Of a DNA stretch of 64,000 nt, positions 11,131 to 23,532 are shown piece by piece (the first letter of the stretch is position 1; each line of letters opens with the position of its first letter). The stretch covers positions 124,001 through 188,000 of the forward strand of contig JAKUCV010002334.1 in assembly GCA_028386065.3 (NCBI GenBank), in the 5' to 3' direction. Source of the DNA: Turnera subulata (taxonomy: Eukaryota; Streptophyta; Magnoliopsida; Malpighiales; Passifloraceae). Under the pieces are notes generated by a model. It ran no database searches and was not told the DNA's origin. It was given only the letters and a program-made list of their open reading frames with translations. The position numbers and the translations under genes were made by a program.

Positions 11131-12430
11131 GGCCTAAGCTGTTCGTCGCAAAACGTGCTGCAAGTGTACAGCGTTGCTGTAGTAAACAAGGTCGAATCAT
11201 AGGGACTGGAAAATAATATTGTCCTTAGCACTTCTCAATTGATTAGACTGAAAATAGGTAGGAAAATAAATATATATCGAGATGTGGAAGCAGTGTTTGT
11301 AATTAATAAACTAAATAAACAATAAATAAAAGAGAAATTAAACCGGCAGTAAATTAAAGCAGAGTAAATCAACTAAGATCGAGTTCTGGAGGTAAAGAAA
11401 GCAGTGATGGGAGACCTAGGTTTTCCGGGGTTCACTACAGCGTCACTGTCGGACTACAAACCCGTGTTCTGGTGCTTTAACTCGCCTATCTTGAAGGGCA
11501 ACCTGACCTAAAGTGTTTATTACTATTGTCACGTATAGAAACAAACCTACCCTAGTTCCGAACAGCCTGCTTTCGCCAGTGAAGTCTTTCCTAGGGCGTA
11601 ATGTCGCTGTGCTAGGCGCTGTTACCCTCAACTACCCTAAAAACTTCTTTCGACAGCAGGTAAGGTAGAGGTTTGATATAGAACGTTCTGAGTTCCTAGT
11701 TTCACCGTTAGGTCCATCACTAAGTCGTCTATGGTAGTGTTTATGGGTGATCAGGCCGTAGACACTGTTAAGCTCTCTATATCCAATCAAGGTAGAAACG
11801 AATCAAAGAAAACTAGAAACTGAACTATAAACCAAACATGAGTCTATAACTATATCCCTTGAACCTAGATAGAAGATTTAGTTCATGGAGAAATAAAGGA
11901 ATAGTAAAAACATGGTTGTCGACATGACAAGAATAAAAACCTAGCGAATCACTTTTCTTCTAATCTTTAAAAATTCTTCTTGCCGACTTCTTGTAGTAGA
12001 TAACGTGTGTCCTTAGGGTTTTATCTCTTCATATTTATATAGCCTTCAATTAAAAACCCTAAATCTTGAGAATAAGGAATCTTCATAAAAGTGGCAAAAA
12101 TAAACTTCTTTCCAAAGAGGGAACTTCCAAATGCACCGACTTCAAGCTCCTAAGATGTAGGAGAAATTCATCAAAAATAAAGTTCTGATTCGAAGCTTCA
12201 TGCTAACAGCATTGCAGTTGGCAGTCTGGACCATTTGTACTAGCAACAACACTGCTGAACTAAAAATCGCCAAATAAGCTCCAAATTGCACCAGAATGCA
12301 CCTGAAAGCAACCAAGGATGAGGAAAGGTAGTTTTGATGGTAAAAGAAGTGATTTGATACCTAAATGCATGAATAATGGATGAATAGTGTGAGCTGTAAA
12401 ATATGCGTAATTTCATGCACATCATAAGCT
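11131..12430. repeat. Dispersed non-coding repeat, probably retroelement-derived
   Basis: The text resembles a widespread plant non-coding repeat (for example TGCTGCAAGTGTACAGCG, then GTCGAATCATAGGGACTGG, ending in ATGCGTAATTTCATGCAC). I recall such sequences from large gypsy elements but cannot confirm the family here. No coding frame. Confidence 0.3.
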
Positions 12431-12953
12431 TTCAGGGCCCATTGGCCTATTCTATATCAGGTTCCGCTCAAGGTTGGTTTGTCCAGTGGGCTGAGGTAGC
12501 AGGGATTCATGGATAAATTATTGGGTGCGCAGCTATTTGTGGTTACCAAAAAACACTTTGATTTCCAACAACAAAAGAGTGGAGAAGTAGACGTTATATT
12601 GTTTGACATTACCGTTACCCGTAGCACCACCTGGTGGTTCAAAACTCTTTATCCCAGTTTTCCTTACAATGTATGATGTGTGTACTGAGTGCATAAAAAA
12701 TTGTAAAGCTTTCAATAACAGAATTTATTGATGCCCAAGCTAAATGTAGGATATATAAAATCACCCAGCACAAACGACTCTTCCATTTAATTTGAAACCT
12801 CACATAATTAAACTAGGGGAGGCGATATTCGCACTCCTATTTATAACTGCACCCCACTCCCACTTTTTTATTATGGATAGACAATCATAACCCCATTACT
12901 TCCAGATAGGTTTCTTTAATTAAGTCTCTCTCCTCTTTCTTTAGCATCCTTTG
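12431..12953. other. Intergenic, nothing recognised
   Basis: Short frames only; ends at the border of the inverted large LTR. Confidence 0.4.
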
Positions 12954-13284
12954 TGAAACACCCGTATCCCAATTTATTAATATAAAAGATAAATTAAATA
13001 TAAAATGACTAAATTACTATTATCGTCCCCGAGACACAAAAATCACCAAGCAATACATTTATTATGTAAATACTTCCAACACCGCTGAAAATATAAATAG
13101 CATACTCAATCAAGCCCGAGCAATAACATTACAATGAGATGCAACGGAAGGCATATATATAAACATATAATCAATCAATCACAAATATGCATGCCGACTA
13201 TGGATCCGACCCGAAGCTAAGTAGGCACAGTTATCTGAACGCGTTCCTGATCCTCGATCAGCCAACCTGTGTGTAAAAGTGAGG

Positions 13285-13309
13285 GGTGAGACCAAACCAC
13301 TGTCTCACC
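13285..13309. other. Conserved stem-loop in inverted LTR
   Basis: GGTGAGAC and GTCTCACC arms as in the other two LTRs, with a 9-nt loop. The arms are unchanged while flanking sequence differs. Confidence 0.55.
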
Positions 13310-14299
13310 ATACAACAATAAACCAATAGTATACATTTACAAGTCAGCTACAACCACATCGATACCGGACAGTCATTGCCACAATGCACAAAACAAGCAG
13401 CCGTGCACAACACCGATATAACTGTTAGTTATTATACTTAATTGGATTATCAGTGATGAAAGTTTATTAACGTTAAATATCATATTATGTTTTGTGTATT
13501 TATTATTGTGAGTCAAGTCTTGGTAGCACATTTGATCAGATTCGGGTGTGAAACCCAAGTGTTGTACCTCAGAAGGGGTAGATTTTGAGGCATAAAAACC
13601 ACCGATAAATCTCGAGTGGCTGTCGGCTCCCTGAGGATGCGCTCAGACATACGTAACTGGTGCAAGTCTTCCAGGGGTGCACCGACCTTCCCCTAGGGTA
13701 ACCATGCTAAATCGCATAAAATGTCCCAAGAGGTACCAACCTTTCCCTCAGAACTAATGGTCAACATCACAGTAGAATTTAAGCGTTTTTTTCTCAGTTA
13801 TTCTTATATGGTTCTGTGTGCCATACATTATATTTATTCAGGGATGTGTGAGATTAGTGTGTTATTCTCTGTCCGGGCCTCCGGCCCATAAGTCCTCACA
13901 CAAACACCAAAACATAATATTTTCTATAAAAAAGTATTTCATGTGTAATTTAGGCATATGAGAGTAAACAGGCACATAATTCCAGTCATAGTAAATCTTA
14001 ATTGTATTACATAGTGCAAACAAAGCAGTAGCACAACAGGCATACATGCATACGGCATTCAACGCCAAACAAGAATTCCACATCAGTTACCATTACCATT
14101 ATTTCCAAGTGTTGTAGGAAGTAAGGCATACAAAGGTTTATATGTCCTCACCTGGGCCATAATAATTGCCTCGTAGAATGAAGCCTCGTTTTTCCTCGAC
14201 ATTCCGATGTGCATAATAACCTACGAACACACACATCACATAAGAAGTTTACTCATGACAATGAATAAATGCATGCAAATGATTTGATCTTAAGTTTAA

Positions 14300-14525
14300 A
14301 CCGTAACACTAGGCCCGATACTAACAGACCAGGGTCTAAGCCCAAACAATTTCCTCCAATTTCGAAATCCCGTTATAACCTAAGTCCAGATTATAGTTGA
14401 TTGGGCCTAGAGTGTATTATCTAAATCTCCAAATTCACATTAGGCCTATAAGCCCATATCCTTAATAGTCATTGCCCTAAAGCCCAAACACATACTTAAT
14501 ATAACATTAATTTGGCCTAAGCTCG
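14300..14525. repeat. Degenerate TAGGCC/GCCCA units in inverted LTR
   Basis: Scattered cores such as TAGGCCTATAAGCCCAT (14438), CCCTAAAGCCCAA (14473) and GGCCTAAGCTCGGCCC (14513): the inverted, more decayed form of the units at 4270-4535. Confidence 0.5.
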
Positions 14526-16118
14526 GCCCGCCACAATAAACAAAACAATTCATAAAACTCGAGCATAGTCCTTCCAGCCTAAAAATACTATGCACGTCGG
14601 TAAGATTCCGTCCATGCGCCACTCGGTCGCTACACTCGGTTTCCACTAGTACTTGTTTACATTTTACATGATGTCGGATTTCAATGCTTCAATGATGCAA
14701 CCAAACATAGTTGATTTAAGGCCTCACCACTAATTTGCCTGAGATCACGTCTCGTCGGTCCCGCACTGCCTTGTAGGATTCCGGTCAAGACCTCGCCGGG
14801 AAATTCCACAATTTGCCGGGAACATTTCCACATAATTTGTCCAGCACTAGAAACCATAACTAGCCCTTAAACTTGACTTAACCAAACACACAAAACAACT
14901 AAACGTATTCACTACAACCCAAAATTGCCGAATACACCACAACAATCTGCCCAAAATCCGAAGATCAACCAACATTCAGACCAACAATCCTCAAAATAGA
15001 TATTTAATGGCAGAAAGGAAATTGGCATTAAAAAGTCACTAGATCTCGTTGTTCCAAATTGGATCCGAGCTTCCACGCCTCGAATCCTCGCTGAAACTCG
15101 CAATCCTCATTGCCCGAAGTAAACCAAGCAACAAACCACAACCGGCCTAACAGCAATCGCCGACCACCAACCCGAAAACACCCCGCCACCACAACACAGC
15201 CCGTCCGCCAACAACCGCGCGCACCTGCAGCCATCAACGAAGCAGTCACACAACACAAAACCTCATCAAACCCAATTCAGTAACCCACAACCTTAAACAA
15301 AAGGTAGATGAAAGGAGAAGAGAGACAGCGTCTCTTACCAGCATGGCAACGACACAGAGGCGGAGACTCCACGCGCAGGCCCCCTCGTCACAACCCAGAC
15401 CTAGTCTTACATCCTTGTTATGCAGGCTGCGGTGGCGGTCGTTCAAAGAGGAAGAAGTCACAGCGGCGGTGGCGTGAGAAGGAAGGGAATGAGGGTACAG
15501 TGCAAGCGAGAAAGGGCGATGGGTTCAGGGAAGAGCGAAAAAAACGAAAAGAAAGAAATAAGATAAGAAAAGAAATAAAGAGATAATGAGCTTGTGGGGA
15601 TCGATGACCGATTGGGGGAGAGATTAGGAGATGTAACTATTGAGAGCACGATTTGGGGAGGAGAAAACGGATGGAATCGTGAGAGAGAGATAGAACAGGT
15701 TGGGTGGCAGAAAAGAAAGAAAAAGAGGGAAAAGAGAAAAGAAAAGAAAGGAAGAAAGGGTTAGGGCTTTGACCCACTCAAAGACAAAAGGACATATTTT
15801 TTTCTTTGGGCGTGGTCAACCTGCCCTCAAGTCAACCTTACTATTTGTTTTCTTTTTTTTTTCTTTTCTTTTCTAACCCCAAAATGATTTAGTTTAACCC
15901 AAACTACATCAAACTTCGTTTTACACCCCAAGACACGTTTTATTTACAATGAAACCCGACCAAGGAATCAAACCAAAATAAAATAAATATTTTCCAAGGA
16001 AAATAATTTAATTTTCTTGACCAAAAATCCAAAAATTCCTTAAGGGTAAAGTTGGAATAAAATTTCAAAAATTTCGAAAATTCATAGAAATATTTAACGA
16101 AAAATTTGGGGCGTTACA

Positions 16119-16133
16119 GTTCTACCCCACTTA
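16119..16133 (-). other. Polypurine tract next to inverted LTR
   Basis: On the minus strand AAGTGGGGTAGAAC directly precedes the LTR start TGTAACGCC, typical of a 3' polypurine tract in plant gypsy elements. Confidence 0.6.
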
Positions 16134-16458
16134 ATAAAATTTTATCCTCAAAATTTCGAGATAAGAAATAGAACAGATGTGAACACTACTCTACCATAAG
16201 GGACTCAACTGTCCAGGTAACCTCATTTGGAAAATGACAGCTCAATCTAACCCGAACCTTAGGTTCTATGACTCAGAGAGACTCGATGGCGACGCATAGA
16301 TAGTAGTGTGATTTTGAATCAACGGTGGAAGATTAAATGGATCCTCGGATAGCGAAACATCCACTTCCATTGATTGGGCATGTTGAATATGGCTTTTATC
16401 TGATAGAGCGGGTTACCGGGAGGTAGAATGATAGTCGTCCGCTGTTGCACTCTAAGTA

Positions 16459-17695
16459 TTGGCGCCAGAACACACACTGTGGTTCATGCTCGTACACGGT
16501 GGTTGGGGGGATGTCTATTCCCAATCTAACGGATCATATTGGGACTCCATTACGCTTATTTCGCACTTAAACCCTCTAACAGATAGTGAAAACACATTGT
16601 TAATGAACTATTTGGATGAGGTCAATATGAGGATCTCAACAACATCAAACCTATCATGCCTCATGGAGTCAGGACTCCAATCCACAAAAGCCCCGAATTT
16701 TGTAGCCAGGACCTTAAAGAACTCAACAGACCAGGCACTTAGGGGTGTATCTTTGACTAAGACCCAACATAAGTAGTCTATCGCTGCATCACCCACACTT
16801 TATGGCCTAAATTCACGAAACAGAGACTCCGCAGCATGATGCTTCCACTCTACAGCTGCATGGAGATCTTTTACGTCCTAAAACTTGATCAGGCATGAGA
16901 CGCCCCCTATCGGAATCACCTTTTCGACCTTAGGAATCATTGATGACATAAGGGCTATGATGCTAGAGTATGGCAATCGAGACTTAAGGATTCCTATGGC
17001 ACAACGATTGAGCCAGGCAAGGCCAACATTTTTAGGGATAAAGGCATGTTCCATAGACGGCGTAAAAAATGAAATCACTAGGGCGAGGGCCTGATACCAG
17101 CCGACACCACATAAGCGAACATTTTGTCACCGAGTTGTCCATCTGATGCTGGTTCGTTTTCTGTATGTACGGAGCGTTGAGGCAACACAGTAGGTCGTTT
17201 AGAGATGGACGAACCACGATTTCTCGCGACATTAGCCACAAGAGCGACTCCATCACCTTGCATAGTATTAATGTGCTGAATAAGAGTAGCCGCAGAGATG
17301 TTGTTCTTGATTGGACAAAGGCGTAACAGATATCGGCCCTATCTGGTTTCAGAGGGGTAAAAACGTCCATGACATCATCAAACCTGGACATCAGCAGGTG
17401 GAGATTTGTGGGTTCCCACCAGGTCGGGATATTGGCAACATAAATAGTGACAACCGAGTTGTTGTCAATAGCACTCTGAATAACCTTTCTGCTCCATTTG
17501 AAAAAAGACAATTGTTTGGGGTTCCTCGCTGATGGCAACATCTGAAGGGGTAAAATCAGTATTTTGTGGATAGGTAGGGTTCGCATGAAGGGTAGGGGTA
17601 CCAAGCGATGGTAATGGGTAAGGATGGGAGTGAGGGTGGTGCCTATGATGAGGATGAGGATGAGGTAGGATACCACCTGGAAGACCAGGGGACAT
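16459..17695 (-). pseudogene. Decayed LINE ORF1 with RRM domain
   Basis: Minus-strand pieces in different frames give the order of plant LINE ORF1 proteins. A His/Pro-rich start (MSPGLPGGILPHPHPHH, 17695) is followed by an RRM-like fold with VVTIYVANIPT and RADICYAFV (about 17420-17300). Then come a linker, a segment NVGLAWLNRCAIGILKS...PIGGVSCLIKF (about 17045-16885), and a segment with TPLSAWSVEFFKVLATKFG and RFDVVEILILTSS (about 16760-16610). At least three frame changes interrupt it. No endonuclease or reverse transcriptase follows; instead gypsy-type 3' sequence is found from about 16180 down. It is either a truncated LINE or an ORF captured by the gypsy element. Family assignment rests on remembered ORF1 architecture. 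Confidence 0.55.
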
Positions 17696-18589
17696 AGGTT
17701 AAAAAGGGAGGGGTTGGGAGCGCATAACTTATTTATTTTACATTATTTATTTTTTTTTAATTTTATTTAACCGCTAAACAATACAATATCTCTATAGATA
17801 GGGATATAGCCTATACAAACAATGTCAATAACTCTATAGTAGATTTTGTGTAACACTTTTTATCAAATCATCATATATTTAAATAGAGAATTTAAATTAA
17901 GAAAAATAGTTATCTAATTAACTTCTTATTGAAAACATATTAAATTATTATTGTTATTTTTATTAAATACTTTATTAACTTTAAATTTAATTTCATAACT
18001 TTTTTACTAATCAAATTTGTTATAACTTTTTTGGACGAGATTCAATTATTTCATACATTTGTACAATACCAATTAAAAATTCATGATTAGCAATTAATGA
18101 TTAACTATGATTTATACTATAATTTTTTAACTCTAATTTTTTTCATTTTTTCATAATTTTTTTTTGGTTTATTCACATTCTAAAATTATATTTTATTGTC
18201 TTTAAAAAATTTTATAACATAATTTTTCATATATGCACTCGATTAGCATCCAAAAATTCGTATATAAACTTGACCCCTTCTCAAAAATCCTGGATCTTGC
18301 CATGCTCATCCAAGTTAGTAACCGAAAGTTGTTGCAATGCTATATATATATATAGGTAGTGCTAAACTTATCCAGAAAGTGAAATTGTGTTTCACATTCT
18401 TTCTTTTGGCTTCCTATCTGCCACTAATCCGTACATTGCATCGTGCACAAAAACTAAAATCTAATTTAATATTGTTTATGTTTCCTGAAAAAACTTAATA
18501 TTGTTTATTTATTTATTATTTTTATTTTAAAAAAATTATATTATAAATTATTATACTAGATGCGTGGCGTAGGAAAAATAGTTGAAACA
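17696..18589. other. AT-rich intergenic DNA
   Basis: Very AT-rich, with a short TA run near 18342. No gene seen. Confidence 0.5.
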
Positions 18590-19690
18590 AAATTTGTAGG
18601 TCCAAAAGTTCTTAAGAGGGGAGGGGTGAATTAGGCTTTGATCTTTTTTCGAGTTTGGTTTCTGTTGAAACCACGCAACACAGATTTGGTTGCTTCTGAA
18701 ACCATACACTAGAGTGTTGTAGCGAGATTTGAACAAAGAACAGAAGTAAGGAAGGGAAGAGAGAAAGACATAAGCAATTTTAGAGTGGTTCCCCCTCACC
18801 AGGTATCTCCACTACCTAAGAGACCCTCCTTTAGGATTTCAAACTCTCACTATCCTTAGGTTTTTACAGGTTGAACCTTAATCTTTACAATTTACAAGCT
18901 TTTCTAGGCTAAGCTCAAACCTTTACAAGCTTTTCACAGGCTAAGCTTTAACCTACCCTCAAATCTAATCCTAAACTTGAGTTCCCAGCAAAACTAAACC
19001 AAGTCTTACTTACAAAACTATCCTTGAATAGATTTTGAAATACGCACAGAAAAATCGGATTAAAAACCAGATCAGAAACCACAGGTGTAAGCACAAAGTA
19101 TAAACTCAGATTTTCTCTATTGGCTGGGATGATTCTTCAAAGGTGTTTTTAACACTCTTTTATAGCCTCTGTGTTTGGGAGAAAGTCTGCAACGGTTCCT
19201 TGATTCTCCAAGTTAATTGAGTTTACAATTACACCAAGTGGGGACCATTTACTTATGTCAACTTCTTGGTCACAAAGTATTGCTATTTCTGGAAAGTTCG
19301 GACCATCAACTTTGAGAGATAACATCTCCTGGAACATCTCTCTTACTTGCTCTTTAATCTTGACCGTTAGAGGTTGAGTTTTAATGTGTGTGAGGACCAC
19401 TTAGCAAGTTGCATCTCCTTGGTTGCAAAGTGTTTCCATTTTTGGCAAGTTTGGACCACCAATATGGAGAGAACGTTTTCTGCACGTTTTTTGAATCTTT
19501 TCTCTTACTTGTTCACCAATCTTAGCCCTTGGGAGTAGATGTAAAATGCTTGGGAGGACCACATGCAAGTTGCAAAAAAGTTTGATGGTGACAGCTCGTT
19601 CTGATGTGATAGCAATAAAAACCATCTGGCATGGTTGCAACAAGAACCATTTCTGTATGGGTTTTTTAAAATCATACTTCCTCCTACAAA
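18590..19690. repeat. Possible old SIRE-type LTR remnant
   Basis: GAGGGGAGGGGTGAATTAGG at 18616 resembles the GAGGGGGGTGAATAG near the ends of the SIRE LTRs at 56095 and 62810, also followed by gene-poor text. Inside, a segment of about 60 bp is present twice, diverged (around 19250-19325 and 19415-19475: TTGGTCACAAAGTATTGCT against TTGGTTGCAAAGTGTTTCC). No coding part. Low certainty. Confidence 0.35.
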
Positions 19691-20903
19691 CTTAAGGTTG
19701 TTTGTTAATCATCAAAATTAATTATATACCATGACTAAACATGATTAATTTATTAATTAAACTTAAGAGGTGATTAGTCCAAGTTTAGGCTAACAAAATT
19801 AATGATGAGCGTATAGGAATAAGACATTAGAGGGTTATTCTAAAAAAATACACTAAAGAGTTTTTCCGTCTTAAAAATATAAAAAAATCGCATAACTGAA
19901 AAAAAAGTTAAATTTTTTTATAATATCTACACTAACATTTTTTAAAAAATAATTTATTTTATTTAATTCTCTATAATTATATGTAGAATTCCTATTAATC
20001 AATTAAGAGTCCTTCATATTTATAAATTTTCTTTTGAGAAATGAAAACCAATGTATAAGATTTACTTTCAATTTTAAAAAAATAAATTAGAGAATAAGGC
20101 ACACATTTCAAGTGAATAAATTATAAACAATTTTATCGTAAAACAACTTGTAGCTAACCAATAAATTAGTGTGGAGCAATTTTTTTTCATATTTCTAGTG
20201 CATGTTTTGTTTATCTTTTATTACTTTTATATTCAAGAAGATTAACTATTCCAAAATTATTAACATTCCGAGAAGATTAATAGATTAACCACGATGCCTT
20301 TCAAATCTAAAAGTAAATCTTTACCACAATTGGTTTTTCATATTTTGTTTTTCCAAAATATTAGATTTTGTAGATATGATTGACTCTTAATTATTACAAA
20401 TTCAATGCATAATGATAAGAAATTAACTCAAAGGAATCATTTCCTTGATTAAAAAATATTAATTTAGATACTCATGCTAGAAAAAAAAATTCTCGGTTTT
20501 ATTTATGAGAGCATTTAACCAACATTAAAAGTACTCAATAGTTTCTTGATTTATGGAGAGAAATATAACATTTAACCAACAACCATTAGAAAACATTGGG
20601 TGTACGTTACCTTAAGTTAGTATAAGAAAAGTAGCTAATTTATTTTGGAAAACATTAATTTGAACTCAAAAGACATGAGATCCAAAGTTTTAAAGTACAA
20701 AATCCCAAGCGGATAGCTAGTGAATTGAGCGAGAATTAATGGAATCCCAAGCGGATTCTTGTGTATAAGCATACTGCCCAAAATTACAAGATTTAGACTA
20801 AAAACGTATATGTTAGACAATTATTTCCAATCATTGCTTTCCATATTTTGTGGGGAAATTGGCCTTTTCGTGTTGCCATTCCCTAAGAAGGCATATTTTC
20901 TAG
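19691..20903. other. AT-rich upstream region of second GDSL gene
   Basis: Long A/T runs; short duplicated phrase AATCCCAAGCGGAT at 20701 and 20742. No gene seen. Confidence 0.5.
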
Positions 20904-20972
20904 TCTATATATAATACCATCCCTGGATTCTCTCTCTTTCAAACAAACAAATTAACCCTACCTGGCTTCTTG

Positions 20973-20980
20973 CTATATAA
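20973..20980 (+). promoter_or_regulatory. Candidate TATA box of second GDSL gene
   Basis: CTATATAAG about 120 bp upstream of the ATG at 21098. A second candidate, TATATATAAT, lies at 20905. Position fits a plant promoter; the choice between the two is open. Confidence 0.4.
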
Positions 20981-21097
20981 GATAACACTTCTATTGTTTG
21001 TTTTCTTTAGTTTGCTAAAGAAGTATTTGTTTGTTGACTTTCCTTTCGATCCCAATTCACGTTCATATTTGTAGTCTGTAGAGTTCACCAATTAATC

Positions 21098-22884
21098 ATG
21101 ACGTATTTGAAAAAATTCGTGGTGCCAATCCTTGTTTTTCTTGTGGTGGTGTCAAACGCATCATCTTCTGCTGCTAATGGAGGAGAGTCACAAGTGCCTT
21201 GTTACTTCATATTTGTGGAGACTCCTTAGCCGATAGCGGCAATAATAATGCGCTATCAACTCTGGCCAAAGTAAATTACCCTCCTTACGGGATTGACTTT
21301 CCCGGTGGCCCGACAGGAAGATTCACAAACGGACTGACTATAGTGGATGTGATTGGTAATATATACGTTCCATATATAATTTCAAGTGTGATATATATGT
21401 TTTTGATGCTACTGTCCATAAAACTACATCCATGTCTTTTTTTTTTTGTCTTGATATCTATGTGTTTTTGTATAAAACAATCTCATATCCTAGTCATAAG
21501 TTCATAACTGATCAAGCCAACCCGGATCCATCTTTCTCCTCTTTTTATTAATTTATTTAATATTCAATTAAGGACGTATTTTTTTTTTTTGGAGCATTTA
21601 AGGACGTATTTAGAAGAAGGGAAAAAAATAAACCATATACTATGATATAGTGCTTGTTAATTTGGTTTTGTTTGTGCAGCTCAACTTGTGGGGTTCAGCC
21701 AAGCTATTCCTCCTTTTGCTACTGCTAAAGATGGTGATATAACGAGAGGAGTAAATTATGCATCTGGCTCAGCTGGAATTCGAGACGAGAGTGGAAATAA
21801 ATTGGTAATGATTAAATAAACCATATACGTTTGTGTTTTTGCAATACTGTGTTTTCCTAGTACTTGGCACTTCATGCAATAAGTAGTTGTACAAGTGAAG
21901 AAATAGCAATCTTTAATTAAGAGTTTAATGCTTTGCATGCATCTTCGCTGCAGGGTACCCATGTCAGCCTAAACAAACAGCTAGAAAATCATCGTAACAT
22001 AATCTCACGCTTGGCTAACATCATGGGGAATCAAACTGATTGCTTACTTAACAAGTGTCTGTACACAGTTGGGATGGGCAGCAATGACTACATTAACAAT
22101 TATTTCTTGCCTCAATCCCCAGCAAGGACTTTGTTTAGTCCAGATCAATACGCCGCAGAACTTATCGACCAATATTCTCAGCAAATCAAGGTTAATTACT
22201 TAGCATCTTTCTCTCTATATCCTTTTTTTTTTCTTTATTATATAGAATATATTGTATTTTATTAGGAATTTTGCCTGTCTAATTAATAGTTTTCCCTCAC
22301 CACAAAATCTTTTGATTTCAGTCGCTACATGATGCTGGAGCAAGAAAGATGGCATTGTTTGGGCTTGGACTAATAGGCTGCACTCCTTTTGAAATGGCAT
22401 CAAGTGGAAATAATGGCAGTTGCGCGGACAATATAAATAGTGCAGCTCAACTCTTTAATGGCAGGCTTGTCTCACTTGTTGACGAACTCAATAAAGAGTT
22501 GGCTGATGCTAAGGTCACCTACATAAATATGACGGGGATAACAACAGGCGGAGATCCTTCGCGGATAGGTACATATATATCCATCTTGCTTATTCTGTCA
22601 ATCTAGTGTAGTCTACTTCATGTATGTAAAATCTTTAACTTAATGAAGTCCTACTTAATTAATTTGCAGGTATCAAAGTTGTAAATGCAGGGTGCTGTCC
22701 AATAAACAACGTTGGACAATGTGTTCCAAACTCGATCCCATGTCCCAACAGGAACGAGTATGCCTTCTTTGATGGTTTCCATCCAACCGAGATCGTAAAT
22801 AAAGTCAGCGCTGCAAGATGTTATAAAGCTGATAGTCCTTCTGATGCTTATCCCTTTGACATAAGTCATTTGGTGCAGGGATAG
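21098..22884 (+). pseudogene. GDSL esterase/lipase, frameshifted at the GDSL motif
   Basis: Paralogue of the gene at 1-1224. Exons inferred: 21098-21355, 21680-21804, 21954-22190, 22322-22568, 22670-22884. The start gives MTYLKKFVVPILVFLVVV, a clear signal peptide, then SQVPCYFIF. In that frame TAG occurs at 21227. [11 protein letters not shown] continues in another frame because two extra bases (21215-21216) precede the GDS codons. All later features are intact: [62 protein letters not shown], stop 22882-22884. Splice phases agree after the insertion. It is therefore a very young pseudogene, an allele, or a sequencing error. No intron can remove the extra bases plausibly. An ATG downstream of the shift would lack the signal peptide. 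Confidence 0.8.
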
Positions 22885-23429
22885 CTTTGGGAGAGGCAGG
22901 ACATGAGGAATTTGGGAATAGGGTACCAAATAATGTTGGTTGGTTATAGCATTAGGCTACAGTAGGATAGGAGAGTCAACAAAGGACTTTTTGTTGCTTT
23001 CATTAACAAATGGATGGTGTCACAGTCTAAGCATGTTTTTCATTACTAGAACTGCGATTAAGATCTTAATTATATCATTTGACTTGAGCTACAAACACTT
23101 GATCATGCTTGATCAAACTTTTTTAAAAAAGCACTAATGCACTTCCGTTTTAGTCCTCAAGCATCTGCTCTCTGAAAGAATAAATAAATTGGAACTCTGG
23201 GGAGGGCTGACTTAGCGACACCATAGCATCGAAATTTGCTTCTAGTAGCTACTACAGTGTGTAGATCATAAATCATCTATGCAACCGCCACAACAATTAT
23301 GTAGAATCATAAGCTTGAAGGGACTGGTGAATATAATATTCATTAAAAAGATGTAAACAAGAGTTCTCCTATTGCTGGTAGGAAAAGGACAATGAATTCA
23401 ATCAATGTCTGGCGGCGCTACCCATCTAG
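22885..23429. other. Intergenic between GDSL and NAC genes
   Basis: GDSL 3' flank and NAC upstream DNA. No further gene seen. Confidence 0.5.
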
Positions 23430-23437
23430 TATAAATA
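23430..23437 (+). promoter_or_regulatory. TATA box of NAC gene
   Basis: TATAAATA 96-103 bp upstream of the ATG, followed by an A/C-rich leader. Good match to a plant core promoter. Confidence 0.6.
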
Positions 23438-23532
23438 CATTAACCATCAACACACACTGTTTTCATCAAAGAAAAAAACACACACCGAACCCATCATCAC
23501 TACACCTTTTCAGACCAGGAAAAAATCACACA

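Larger units (their letters stand above)
12954..16118 (-). mobile_element. Inverted copy of the LARD-type long LTR
   Basis: Reading the minus strand from 16118: TGTAACGCCCCAAATTTTT at the start and GGGATACGGGTGTTTCA at the end (12954), the same termini as the LTR at 2489 but with intact TG...CA ends. It shares the stem-loop (13285-13309), the GATCGATGATCAG-like segment (about 13250) and TAGGCC/GCCCA units (14300-14525). A polypurine-type tract lies beyond 16118, so it is the 3' LTR of a minus-strand element rather than a solo LTR; the partner LTR is not recognised. Confidence 0.7.

Noticed and set aside
16459..16776. 105-codon plus-strand frame
   Set aside because: Antisense to the RRM ORF1 remnant, whose reading matches a known protein layout.
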